From a virus: DNA of 45,824 bases. Positions within the stretch are counted from its first letter, which is position 1. Each line of letters begins with the position of its first letter. Of the stretch, positions 14,486 through 22,381 are shown piece after piece. The position numbers and the translations under genes are program-made. Below the pieces are notes generated by a model that was not told where the DNA came from, ran no database searches, and saw nothing but the letters and a program-made list of their open reading frames with translations. Location of the stretch: IMG/VR virus record IMGVR_UViG_3300021368_001939, positions 1-45,824 of that record; one strand, given 5' to 3'.

Positions 14486-15382
14486 TTAGTATCCTGTTCC
14501 TCCTTCTTCGTTTTGATCTACATCATAAACTGGTTCAATTTCTTTAAAAGATAAGTCCATAATCATCGCAACAGGTGTACCATCATCATAAGTACTATAA
14601 ACTCCGGCACCTGTATAATTTACATTAATACTTTCTAAGAAGCACTGTTTAAATTTATGTAAGTATGAATGATCTTTACTGCCTTGTTTATATGTTAATT
14701 CAAATACACTTGGAGTTCTTAAAAAAGTATCTTTAATTGATGTACCTTCTACTCTCGGTGCCATATATTGTTTAAATGCTCTTATTATTTTCTTAATTTG
14801 CTTACCTTCGTCTTCGGATCTTGGCACCATTTTAAATTGAAATCTAAAAGTTCTAAGAGTTGGACCATCAAATAATAATTCTAAATTTGGATTTAAAATT
14901 TCTCCCGTAGTTCTTGCCAATAGTTGAGAAGGTGTTATATTACCACCTATAATACCAATTGCACTCGAAGCAAGTTTCCTTGTTGCAAAACCCTGAATTC
15001 CACTTAATCCACCAGCAGCAGTCGTGACGTTCGATGCAGTGTTCTCCGCCTCTGTGATAGCGGTTTTGATTTTTTGTGCAAAGTCTCCCTCTGTAGCACC
15101 ACTTTCCATAATACCAATTACACCACTAGCAGCAGCACCGATAATACTATTCAAACGGGATTCACCATATTTTACGGCATTATTATCTGAGATATTGGAT
15201 GGTATTGGAAGTAAAATTACTTCCTTTAAGTTTTTGCCTCTATTTTTTCTAGATTGTGGTGATCCAACTAATGATTCGTTATTAGAGTTTTGTCCAATAG
15301 ATATATAATCAATAATAGCAATTTTCAAATAGTCAGTTTTATCTGTAAATGTTGTTAGTGGATATCTTAAAGGTTCTGCCAT
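14486..15382 (-). CDS. gp48: Baseplate tail tube cap gp48
   Basis: The 298-residue protein begins MAEPLRYPLTTFTDKTDYLK and has a C-terminal tube-like domain (RTFRFQFKMVPRSEDEGKQI, then INVNYTGAGVYSTYDDGTPV). This gp19-like fold is expected for gp48, which sits between hub and tail tube. A Gly/Ala-rich insert lies in the middle (residues ~85-150). It is 1 nt from gp53. A minus-strand CTAAATA box lies 15 nt upstream. Confidence 0.85.
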   Translation of the reverse strand: MAEPLRYPLTTFTDKTDYLKIAIIDYISIGQNSNNESLVGSPQSRKNRGKNLKEVILLPIPSNISDNNAVKYGESRLNSIIGAAASGVIGIMESGATEGDFAQKIKTAITEAENTASNVTTAAGGLSGIQGFATRKLASSAIGIIGGNITPSQLLARTTGEILNPNLELLFDGPTLRTFRFQFKMVPRSEDEGKQIKKIIRAFKQYMAPRVEGTSIKDTFLRTPSVFELTYKQGSKDHSYLHKFKQCFLESINVNYTGAGVYSTYDDGTPVAMIMDLSFKEIEPVYDVDQNEEGGTGY

Positions 15383-15396
15383 TTATCTTTTTCTAG

Positions 15397-15687
15397 TTAT
15401 TTAGAACGAACTTTGGCAAAACCGAGTTCTATCACATCAGATATCTCTTCTGGATAGATTTCGTATAGTCCACCAATTATCTGATTATAATCATATTGTC
15501 TTCCTATATTTAATGTTGATGGCGGTTGTTCTCCTCCATCTCCTGGAGATCCTTCTCCTGGTTTTGCAACTGTTGCTGGTGGATTTGCTGGAGTCAATTT
15601 GCCAGCATCCAAATCAGCAATATATTTATCACCTTCTGGTCCGGATAAGTTTATAGGAATTTGATCAAGGGGAACAGTATACTCCAT
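15397..15687 (-). CDS. Small structural protein with Pro/Gly-rich centre
   Basis: The 96-residue protein starts MEYTVPLDQIPINLSGPEGD, has a Pro/Gly-rich centre (GEGSPGDGGEQPP) and ends GGLYEIYPEEISDVIELGFA. Its C-terminus resembles the end of the neighbouring 15699-16220 protein (YEIYAGEIADLREI). The YEIY..EI.D..E pattern suggests a shared baseplate-attachment tail or duplication. The function is unknown. It has its own minus-strand CTAAATA box at 15704-15710. Confidence 0.65.
   Translation of the reverse strand: MEYTVPLDQIPINLSGPEGDKYIADLDAGKLTPANPPATVAKPGEGSPGDGGEQPPSTLNIGRQYDYNQIIGGLYEIYPEEISDVIELGFAKVRSK
15398..15404 (-). promoter_or_regulatory. Late promoter CTAAATA for gp48-gp53
   Basis: TATTTAG on the plus strand reads CTAAATA on the minus strand, overlapping the end of the upstream gene and close to the gp48 ATG at 15382. 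Confidence 0.6.
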
Positions 15688-15698
15688 CTATCTTTTTT

Positions 15699-16220
15699 TT
15701 AAGTATTTAGAAACTTTCCATAAGGAATTTCTCTCAGGTCGGCAATTTCACCTGCATATATCTCATAAAATTGTGTATCTGCTCTACTTAGTTTATAGTT
15801 TCTTATTTTTCCCCAGTGATAATTAAAACCAATAAATGCAAAATCATTGGGTACACTGTATATATCTGTACAAGCAATTAATGGATGTTGGTCATATTGT
15901 ATATTTGGTGATCTTGCAGTGTAAATATAAGTATAAAATTTTCCAGGAATGGGAACAGGAGTTACAGAATCTTTAACTGCCTCTAATATTTTTGACATTA
16001 ATTCATCAGGTGTTTCAATACCGATTAAATTTCCAACAATATTTCTTACTCGATTATTGTCATCATCTGTTGGTCTATTTGGATTTTTTAGGACTCCATC
16101 ATCATAAACATTAGAACCTACTTTTACATTTGGATCACTACTTGTAGTTACTTCACCAGTTTGAGAAACATAATAATATGATCTTCCTATTCTTCCTCCT
16201 CTTTTTATTGTTCTTGCCAT
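15699..16220 (-). CDS. Conserved virion structural protein (gp2- or gp3-position)
   Basis: The 173-residue protein has a basic start (MARTIKRGGRIGRSYYYV), then a C-terminal domain with PGKFYTYIYTARSPNIQYDQ, HPLIACTD and FIGFNYHWGKIRNY, a pattern I associate with small T4-like head/tail completion proteins. It shares its last ~20 residues with the 96-residue neighbour. In T4, gp2 and gp3 lie beside gp4, so DNA end protector or tail completion protein are candidates, but I cannot choose. It overlaps gp4 by 1 nt. Confidence 0.65.
   Translation of the reverse strand: MARTIKRGGRIGRSYYYVSQTGEVTTSSDPNVKVGSNVYDDGVLKNPNRPTDDDNNRVRNIVGNLIGIETPDELMSKILEAVKDSVTPVPIPGKFYTYIYTARSPNIQYDQHPLIACTDIYSVPNDFAFIGFNYHWGKIRNYKLSRADTQFYEIYAGEIADLREIPYGKFLNT
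15704..15710 (-). promoter_or_regulatory. Late promoter CTAAATA
   Basis: Plus-strand TATTTAG reads CTAAATA on the minus strand, 16 nt before the ATG at 15687 and inside the end of the upstream gene. Confidence 0.6.
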
Positions 16221-16660
16221 TACTTAATACCAAGTTCGTTTTCTGTAAGGACCTTAAACTCATAACCATGATCTAAACACCATTCTTTGGCGGCATTCCA
16301 CTTTGCCTGATTTTTAGCATACTCAACGACTTCATAGATATAACCTTTCGTCTTTCTTTGTTTGACTTTAGGTTCGATACACTGCTTAAATGGTTTGATT
16401 TCAATAATTGACTTTTTAATTTTTCCGTTATTATCTTTATATTTGATATAAAAATCTGGGAAGTATCTCCTTACTTTATTTGTAGTTGGATCATAGTATG
16501 GAATTATGGCCTCTTCACTACTCCAAGATAATATATTTTCATTTGTATCACAATATTTCATAAATTTGCGCTCCCATAGAGAACGATATATAATATTTCT
16601 ATGGTCTCCAACATATTTTTGAGGGTATAGTGGTTGGTATCTTCCTTTATAGGATGCCAT
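16220..16660 (-). other. gp4: Internal ORF for native-length gp4
   Basis: An in-frame ATG at 16658-16660 (minus strand) is preceded 6 nt upstream by GGAGAGGTC (16667-16675), a strong Shine-Dalgarno. The resulting 146-residue product matches normal gp4. The fused and unfused forms could both be made. Confidence 0.7.
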
Positions 16661-17131
16661 TATTTTGACCTCTCCGTTATCAATCATCCGAATTCTGGTA
16701 TCGGACATTTTTTTCTTAGTTTGCTTGCTATGCTTTTTACCTTTCCAACTTGGAGGACGCCTATTTAATACCTCCTCTGTTTTTGGATATGGATTTTTAT
16801 TTTTGGTTCCTTTTTTGCGTCCATTTACATTTTGATATTTTTTAAAGGATTCTCTATGCTGAGATTTTCTTTTTTGAACCTCATTGCTATCGGAAGACCA
16901 GTAATTAGTAGTATTAATTTTGCCTGCACATTTAGTAGAACAAAACTTATTATACCCTTGGGTATAGCTTATAAACTGGGTCTTTTCACCACAACACTTA
17001 CATATACCATCACCATCATACTTTTTATATTCATCATACAGTTTTTGAGTTGTATATCCGTGTGTCTTTATATGTGCCATCAATCCGCGAATTGATGAAA
17101 AAGACTTATCGCAAACTGGACAGTATGACAT
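16220..17131 (-). CDS. gp4: Head completion protein gp4 fused to homing-endonuclease-like zinc-finger/NUMOD N-terminus
   Basis: The 303-residue frame has two parts. Residues 158-303 start MASYKGRYQPLYPQKYVGD and contain IIYRSLWERKFMKYCD, PDFYIKYKD and IEIKPFKQ. This is the T4 gp4 (gp50/65) head completion protein with its nuclease-like fold, at normal length (146 versus 150). Residues 1-157 are foreign: a C2H2-type finger (CPVCDKSF..H...H, residues 4-24), a second Cys cluster (CKCC...FCSTKC) and a NUMOD3-like WKGKKHSKQTKKKMSDTR. Those modules belong to phage homing endonucleases. A strong internal ribosome site precedes Met158, so native gp4 may be made separately. Confidence 0.85.
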   Translation of the reverse strand: MSYCPVCDKSFSSIRGLMAHIKTHGYTTQKLYDEYKKYDGDGICKCCGEKTQFISYTQGYNKFCSTKCAGKINTTNYWSSDSNEVQKRKSQHRESFKKYQNVNGRKKGTKNKNPYPKTEEVLNRRPPSWKGKKHSKQTKKKMSDTRIRMIDNGEVKIMASYKGRYQPLYPQKYVGDHRNIIYRSLWERKFMKYCDTNENILSWSSEEAIIPYYDPTTNKVRRYFPDFYIKYKDNNGKIKKSIIEIKPFKQCIEPKVKQRKTKGYIYEVVEYAKNQAKWNAAKEWCLDHGYEFKVLTENELGIK

Positions 17132-17138
17132 CTAAATA
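17132..17138 (+). promoter_or_regulatory. Divergent late promoter CTAAATA (plus)
   Basis: CTAAATA lies 33 nt before the GTG at 17172. It faces the opposite-strand copy at 17164-17170. Confidence 0.65.
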
Positions 17139-17163
17139 ACTAATAATCAAGTAGTAGTATAGG

Positions 17164-17170
17164 TATTTAG
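17164..17170 (-). promoter_or_regulatory. Divergent late promoter CTAAATA (minus)
   Basis: TATTTAG reads CTAAATA on the minus strand, 32 nt before the gp4-fusion ATG at 17131. The two boxes form a symmetric pair in the 40-nt divergent intergenic region. Confidence 0.65.
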
Positions 17171-17171
17171 A

Positions 17172-18035
17172 GTGGCTCGTCCTTATGTAAAAAGTATAAA
17201 AACACAAGAAGCAAAAGATATATTCGGGAGACTTTCACAATCTAATCAATATCAAGTAACTTTCAGTGGTCTTCCAGGAGAAGTTGTTAAAAATATAGAG
17301 AGTAAAACTGGAATAAGGAATATAGTCAATTATATGAGTCGTAAAGGAAGTCTTCTTTGTTCTGAAGCTTCACTTCCATCTAGTTCTCTTGCAACTACTG
17401 AAATAAAAAATGACTTTATTGGAATTCCTCAAGAATTTGCACATACTAGATTATACACTGATATTGATTTTAGTTTTTATATTGATTATGATTATAAAAA
17501 TTTAAGAATATTTGAGGGTTGGATTGATTATATTGCAGGAGGAAGTGAATCTAAGGATGAAATGGAAGAACAAAATGGAAATTATTATCGTAGAATGAGA
17601 TATCCTGATGATTATAAGGCACAGACAATGTTTATTTCAAAATTTGAGAGAGATAATGGTCCCCAATTAGATTATCAGTTTTTTAATGCATTTCCGAAAT
17701 TAATAACTTCTATTCCACTTAGTTATGGTGAAGCTAGTATATTAAAAGTTAATGTTTCTTTTAATTATGATCGATATATTATAAATCCAAAAACTACTAA
17801 TAATGAAAATAAAAAAAATACTTCAACATTGACATTTGATAGGGCAAATTCAGAAGCAAAATCAAAGGTTCCTGGAACAAAAGTAGTAATATCAAAGGCA
17901 CCAACGAAGCAAGAAGAACCGAAAACGCCAGCACAACGAGCAGCAACACCAACTGAACAACTAAGAAATACTGGACTTGGTAATGATGGATCTTTTGGTG
18001 CAGGAACATTTGGAGCAGGTAGACCTTCAGGTTGA
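17172..18035 (+). CDS. gp54: Baseplate tail tube initiator (gp54-like)
   Basis: The 287-residue protein starts at GTG. The body has SNQYQVTFSGLPGEVV, CSEASLPSSSLATTEIKNDF and KLITSIPLSYGEASILKVNV, typical of the tail-tube fold shared by gp19, gp48 and gp54. An Ala/Thr/Pro-rich tail follows (residues ~240-287, ending FGAGTFGAGRPSG). With gp26 and gp51 next, gp54 is the best fit; it would start tube polymerisation on the hub. Another tube-like baseplate protein is possible. Confidence 0.72.
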   Translation: MARPYVKSIKTQEAKDIFGRLSQSNQYQVTFSGLPGEVVKNIESKTGIRNIVNYMSRKGSLLCSEASLPSSSLATTEIKNDFIGIPQEFAHTRLYTDIDFSFYIDYDYKNLRIFEGWIDYIAGGSESKDEMEEQNGNYYRRMRYPDDYKAQTMFISKFERDNGPQLDYQFFNAFPKLITSIPLSYGEASILKVNVSFNYDRYIINPKTTNNENKKNTSTLTFDRANSEAKSKVPGTKVVISKAPTKQEEPKTPAQRAATPTEQLRNTGLGNDGSFGAGTFGAGRPSG

Positions 18036-18039
18036 CCAT

Positions 18040-18046
18040 CTAAATA
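18040..18046 (+). promoter_or_regulatory. Late promoter CTAAATA
   Basis: CTAAATA lies 26 nt before the gp26 ATG at 18073. Confidence 0.6.
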
Positions 18047-18072
18047 AAAATAACTGAATTGTATAAATTACT

Positions 18073-18795
18073 ATGCCTTTACCTAAGATTAATACTCCAA
18101 CGTATGATTTGACGTTGCCTTCGACAGGAAAGAAAATTAAATATAGACCTTTCCTTGTGAGAGAAGAAAAGATTCTAATTATGGCAATGGAATCTGAAGA
18201 TATGACAGAGATTACCAATGCAATTGTTCAAATTCTTTCAGATTGTATTATTTCGAAAGATGTTAAAGTAGAATCTCTTGCGACTTTTGATATTGAGTAT
18301 CTATTTCTAAATGTTAGATCAAAGTCTGTTGGTGAAACCGTTGATGTAAATATTACTTGTCCTGATGATGGAGAGACTCAGGTAGAAATGTCGATTGATA
18401 TTGATTCGATTAAAGTTCAGAAGAATAAGGGGCATAAAAATATTATCAAACTTGATGATGAACTCTCATTGAAACTCAAGTATCCATCACTGGAACAATT
18501 TGTCGAGAATAATTTTGAAACAACAGAAGGTACAAGTGAAATTGGACAATCACTTTCAATGATTACATCTTGTGTTGAAATGATTTATAATTCTGAAGAA
18601 AGTTGGGAAGCATCAGAATATTCAAAGAAAGAAATGGATGAGTTTATTGAACAATTGAATACTAAACAATTCAAACAAATTGAGAAGTTCTTTACTACGA
18701 TGCCAAAACTTTCTCATACTATTGCTGTAAAGAATCCAAAAACTGGTGTAGAGTCTGAAATTGTTCTGGAAGGATTGGCAAGTTTTTTCAGTTAG
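18073..18795 (+). CDS. gp26: Baseplate hub assembly protein gp26
   Basis: The 240-residue protein starts MPLPKINTPTYDLTLPSTGK and continues KIKYRPFLVREEKILIMAME, the N-terminal signature of the T4 baseplate protein family containing gp26 (PF12322-like). A CPDDGET stretch lies in the middle and the C-terminus is helical. T4 gp26 helps assemble the central hub. It is followed 2 nt later by gp51, as in other T4-like phages. Confidence 0.88.
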   Translation: MPLPKINTPTYDLTLPSTGKKIKYRPFLVREEKILIMAMESEDMTEITNAIVQILSDCIISKDVKVESLATFDIEYLFLNVRSKSVGETVDVNITCPDDGETQVEMSIDIDSIKVQKNKGHKNIIKLDDELSLKLKYPSLEQFVENNFETTEGTSEIGQSLSMITSCVEMIYNSEESWEASEYSKKEMDEFIEQLNTKQFKQIEKFFTTMPKLSHTIAVKNPKTGVESEIVLEGLASFFS

Positions 18796-18797
18796 GT

Positions 18798-18977
18798 ATG
18801 GCTCATACAAATCTTGAGTCATACTACAAGATAAATTTTGCTTTGATGCAACATCATAAATATTCATTAACAGAACTAGAAAATATGATTCCGTGGGAGA
18901 GAGAAGTTTATCTTGCTCTACTTCAACAATACATTGAAGAAGAAAACCTAAAGGCACAACAAAAGAGTGGAATCTAA
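18798..18977 (+). CDS. gp51: Baseplate hub assembly catalyst gp51 (short form)
   Basis: The 59-residue protein starts MAHTNLESYYKINFALMQHH and has LENMIPWEREVYLALLQQYI, the conserved tail shared by gp51-type hub chaperones. T4 gp51 is longer; cyanophage versions are short. It overlaps the next gene's GTG start by 11 nt, like a G/T-type arrangement before a tape measure. Confidence 0.75.
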   Translation: MAHTNLESYYKINFALMQHHKYSLTELENMIPWEREVYLALLQQYIEEENLKAQQKSGI

Positions 18978-20658
18978 CTTAAACATAAAGAAACCTGATA
19001 CACCTAAGTTGAATATAGAGACTGTTTCATCAGCAGTCTTTGGAAAAGAGGATGGTGCTGGAGGAGGTTCTGGAGAATCGATTAAAAATATTCATAAGAC
19101 ATTAAGTAAATTATCTGGTCATATAAGAAAGTCTTTAATTCGTATTAAGGCATTAGAATTTAATTTACAAAAAATAATTCCTAAAGTTGAAGAAGTAGAA
19201 AAGAAAGTAATAGTTAATTCTGAAAAAACGACTGAAGTAGAAAATAAATTAGTAGTTAATACTGAAAAAATTACAAGAATTAAAAAAATATTAAAAGAAC
19301 AAAAAAATAATATAGGAAAAAAACTTCCTGGTAGTAATCAAGATGATTTAAATAAGAGTTTAATAGAAACAAATAAGATTCTTGTTCAAATTCAACAGGA
19401 ACTTATGAGAAGTTCTGCATTGAGATCAGAACAAGAAAAAAATCAAATTAGTAAGCAAAAAAAAGCTGCTTCAAAAGCAAAACTTGGTAAAGAAGAAAGT
19501 GAATTAGAACAATCATCAAAAAAACTTGGGTCTAATATAGCAAAAATATCCGATAAAATTCTTTCTCCTGTAAAAGGAATTTTTGGTAAGATTATGGATT
19601 TTGTTGGAACTCTTGCACTTGGGTTTGCTACAAATGCAATATTTGAATGGTTGAAGGATAAAGAAAATCAAGAAAAAGTGCAGGGATGGTTTAATTGGAT
19701 TAAAGATCATTGGAAATGGGTTGCTGCGGGTATTGGTGTATTGTTTGCATTACCTTTGGTTGGAGCAATTGGAGGAGTAATTGGTACAATTGGAACTTTG
19801 GCTAGTGTCATTGGAGCACTTGCCACACCATTATTAGGATTGATGTTAAATCCATTATTCTGGAAGATTTTATTGGCAATTGGTGCTGGCATTCTGATTT
19901 ATAAGGGAGGAGAATGGGTAATAAAAGGGATTAGAAATGCGATGACTGGTGGTGAGGATTTTAGTGAAGCACATTCTGAAATAGACGAGAAACTAAAAAA
20001 TGCTGGAGTTGTAGTGAGAGGACGAAATGCAGGAAAGGTGAGGGTAGGTAGTGGTAGAAAACAAACATATAGAGATCCTAAAGATCCAGAAAAAATAAAA
20101 CTTGTAAAGGGATTACTTGATAAAAGGGCAAGATTAAAATCACTCGCAAAAGAACAGAAAGAAGAAATAGAATTAAAGAAAAGTCAATTACCTCATATAG
20201 AAACACCACGTGGAAGAAAGAAACGAGATTATGTAGATCCTAATATTAAAGCAAGAGCGAGAGTTACAAAAGAAGTTAAAGAATCATACATTCCAAAAAT
20301 TCAATCTATAATGGGTTCTGGTGGGATAGAAGCAAGAGCAATGGGTGGTCCAGTATCTGCGGGAACTCCATATCTGGTCGGAGAAAATGGGCCGGAAATA
20401 TTTTCTCCAAATATTGATGGATCTGTTGTAAATAATATGAGAACAGAAAAAATATATGAGATGATTACCTCTAAGAAAAGAGGTCGTGGAGGAGTAAATA
20501 TACAAACTCTTCCAACAATTACAAATCAACTGCCACCACCAGAAATGCCAAATATGGGTGTTGGAGACGGAGCAACTGAAGTTCCTAATATTTCTAGTGT
20601 AAATATGGCAGATCCATATCGTCAATTGACACCGATGTTATATGGTATAACAGTGTAG
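18967..20658 (+). CDS. gp29: Tail tape measure / hub protein (gp29-like)
   Basis: The start is GTG 18967 inside gp51. The 563-residue protein has a long coiled coil (residues ~30-190), a helix LALGFATNAIFEWL, two or three strongly hydrophobic Gly-rich segments (~260-320) and the tape-measure C-terminal motif GGPVSAGTPYLVGENGPEIF. Position after gp26/gp51 and similar length to T4 gp29 (590) fit a tail-length and DNA-channel protein. It shares a hydrophobic module with the next two genes. Confidence 0.75.
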   Translation: MESNLNIKKPDTPKLNIETVSSAVFGKEDGAGGGSGESIKNIHKTLSKLSGHIRKSLIRIKALEFNLQKIIPKVEEVEKKVIVNSEKTTEVENKLVVNTEKITRIKKILKEQKNNIGKKLPGSNQDDLNKSLIETNKILVQIQQELMRSSALRSEQEKNQISKQKKAASKAKLGKEESELEQSSKKLGSNIAKISDKILSPVKGIFGKIMDFVGTLALGFATNAIFEWLKDKENQEKVQGWFNWIKDHWKWVAAGIGVLFALPLVGAIGGVIGTIGTLASVIGALATPLLGLMLNPLFWKILLAIGAGILIYKGGEWVIKGIRNAMTGGEDFSEAHSEIDEKLKNAGVVVRGRNAGKVRVGSGRKQTYRDPKDPEKIKLVKGLLDKRARLKSLAKEQKEEIELKKSQLPHIETPRGRKKRDYVDPNIKARARVTKEVKESYIPKIQSIMGSGGIEARAMGGPVSAGTPYLVGENGPEIFSPNIDGSVVNNMRTEKIYEMITSKKRGRGGVNIQTLPTITNQLPPPEMPNMGVGDGATEVPNISSVNMADPYRQLTPMLYGITV

Positions 20659-20662
20659 AAAT

Positions 20663-22381
20663 ATGGTAGCACCACTTCTTACTGGATTAGGAAAAGCACT
20701 TGGAGGTAAGGCAACTAAACAAGTTGCGAGAAAAACGGTTAAAAAAATAGCAAAGGATAAAGTAAAATCTGCTGCAAAAAATAAAAAAAATAATAAAATA
20801 TCTAAAGATTCTTCACCACTGACATTAAATACTAGTAGTGGTGATATAGAAAAAAAAATATATGATAAAGAATCAAATGTAAATAGTTCACAAAAATCAA
20901 AAACACCGATTTTAAAAATAAAATCAGTATCAAAAACTGCTTCTCCGATACAGCAGTTAAAACTTAATGCGATTAACATTCGAAATTTTTTAGTTCAAGA
21001 AAATAAACAAAAAATTAAATTACAAAAAGAAAATCAGAGAAGAATTTTTGAGGAAATAAGTAAGCAAAAGAAAAAATTAAAAGAGAAAAAAATAGAATTA
21101 CCCATTAATAAATCAATAAAAAATATAAAAAAATCAACTTCAAGTAAAAATCAAGGAAGTATTCTTGATAATTTATTAGAATTTATTGGACTTATAATAG
21201 GAGGAATTATAGTTAATGCACTTCCTGATATTATATCAAAAGTCAAAGAAGTTGTTGATAATATTGTAAATTTTCTAACGCCAATTCAAAGTGGATTTAA
21301 TTTGATTAAGGGATTTTTTACTGGAGAGTTAGATCAAAAAGAGTATGATGTAGATAGAAAGAGAATTGATGATGCACTTGAATCATTTCAAGCAGATGGT
21401 GGATTAGTGGATCAATTTGCAGAAAAAATGGGACCTCTTGGAGCTCTTATTAAGCAATTGAAACCATTTATTGGTATGGTTAGAAAAGAAGTAAAAGGAA
21501 AAAATATAACTCTTGCTATAGTAGGAGGCAAGGAGGGAGTATTAAATACAGAAACTAATGAATTTATAGCAAAAGAATGGACATCAGCAGAAAGAAAAAA
21601 AATGGGTGGTGGAGAAAGTTCACCTACTACAAGTGGTGTTACTAGTTTTACTATTGATTCGGGTGATTCAGGTCGTGAAGGAGATACTGTCACTTCTCGT
21701 GGTGAAACAACCCAAAATGACGTTTCAGGATTTCCAATCACTAGTCATTTTGGTCAGAGATGGGGTAGAATGCACGGAGGTATTGATGTTGGAACACCTA
21801 CAGGAACATCATTAGCTCTTGCTCACGCAGGAAAAATTATGTATGCAGGATTAAATGGTGGATATGGAAATATGATTGATGCATGGGTTCCTAATCTCAA
21901 TGTTCAGTTTAGATTTGCTCACCTAACAAGTTTACTAAAAAAAACTGGAGACAATTTTAAAGCAAATGAAATTTTAGGTAAAACTGGTGGTGGTGCTGGA
22001 GATCCTGGAAGAGGTAGTTCAACAGGACCTCACTTACATTATGAGATTGATACTCAAAAAAATGGAACAACATATGGTGGAGCTAAAAATAGAAAACTAT
22101 TATATGATATGGCAAAACATATAATTCTTGGAACTTCTTCATCTTCATCTAGTGGTGAAGGTGGTAATATAATTCCACCAATTAGAGGAAATATGCCATC
22201 AGATGAAGTTGTTGGAAGAATATCACATTCTACAATATCTGATCAAAATACTTCTACATATTATTATATTCAACCAATTGATACCGTTCAGAGTCAAGTT
22301 GTGCCATTTCCAGTTCTAATGAAAAAAACTTCAAATACTCCTATAGAACAATCTGAATTAAATCCAATATGGACGAAGTAA
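20663..22381 (+). CDS. Tail-associated M23 (LytM) peptidase protein
   Basis: The 572-residue protein has a lysine-rich coiled-coil N-terminus (1-165) and a hydrophobic module FIGLIIGGIIVNALPDII followed by TPIQSGFNLIKGFFTGE. A C-terminal M23 metallopeptidase domain (about 360-480) follows, with HGGIDVG (H371, D375), FAHL (H420) and HLHYE (H457, H459), all expected zinc/catalytic residues. It would cut peptidoglycan cross-links during DNA injection. The end carries YIQPIDT. The N-terminal two-thirds is paralogous to the next gene. Confidence 0.85.
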   Translation: MVAPLLTGLGKALGGKATKQVARKTVKKIAKDKVKSAAKNKKNNKISKDSSPLTLNTSSGDIEKKIYDKESNVNSSQKSKTPILKIKSVSKTASPIQQLKLNAINIRNFLVQENKQKIKLQKENQRRIFEEISKQKKKLKEKKIELPINKSIKNIKKSTSSKNQGSILDNLLEFIGLIIGGIIVNALPDIISKVKEVVDNIVNFLTPIQSGFNLIKGFFTGELDQKEYDVDRKRIDDALESFQADGGLVDQFAEKMGPLGALIKQLKPFIGMVRKEVKGKNITLAIVGGKEGVLNTETNEFIAKEWTSAERKKMGGGESSPTTSGVTSFTIDSGDSGREGDTVTSRGETTQNDVSGFPITSHFGQRWGRMHGGIDVGTPTGTSLALAHAGKIMYAGLNGGYGNMIDAWVPNLNVQFRFAHLTSLLKKTGDNFKANEILGKTGGGAGDPGRGSSTGPHLHYEIDTQKNGTTYGGAKNRKLLYDMAKHIILGTSSSSSSGEGGNIIPPIRGNMPSDEVVGRISHSTISDQNTSTYYYIQPIDTVQSQVVPFPVLMKKTSNTPIEQSELNPIWTK

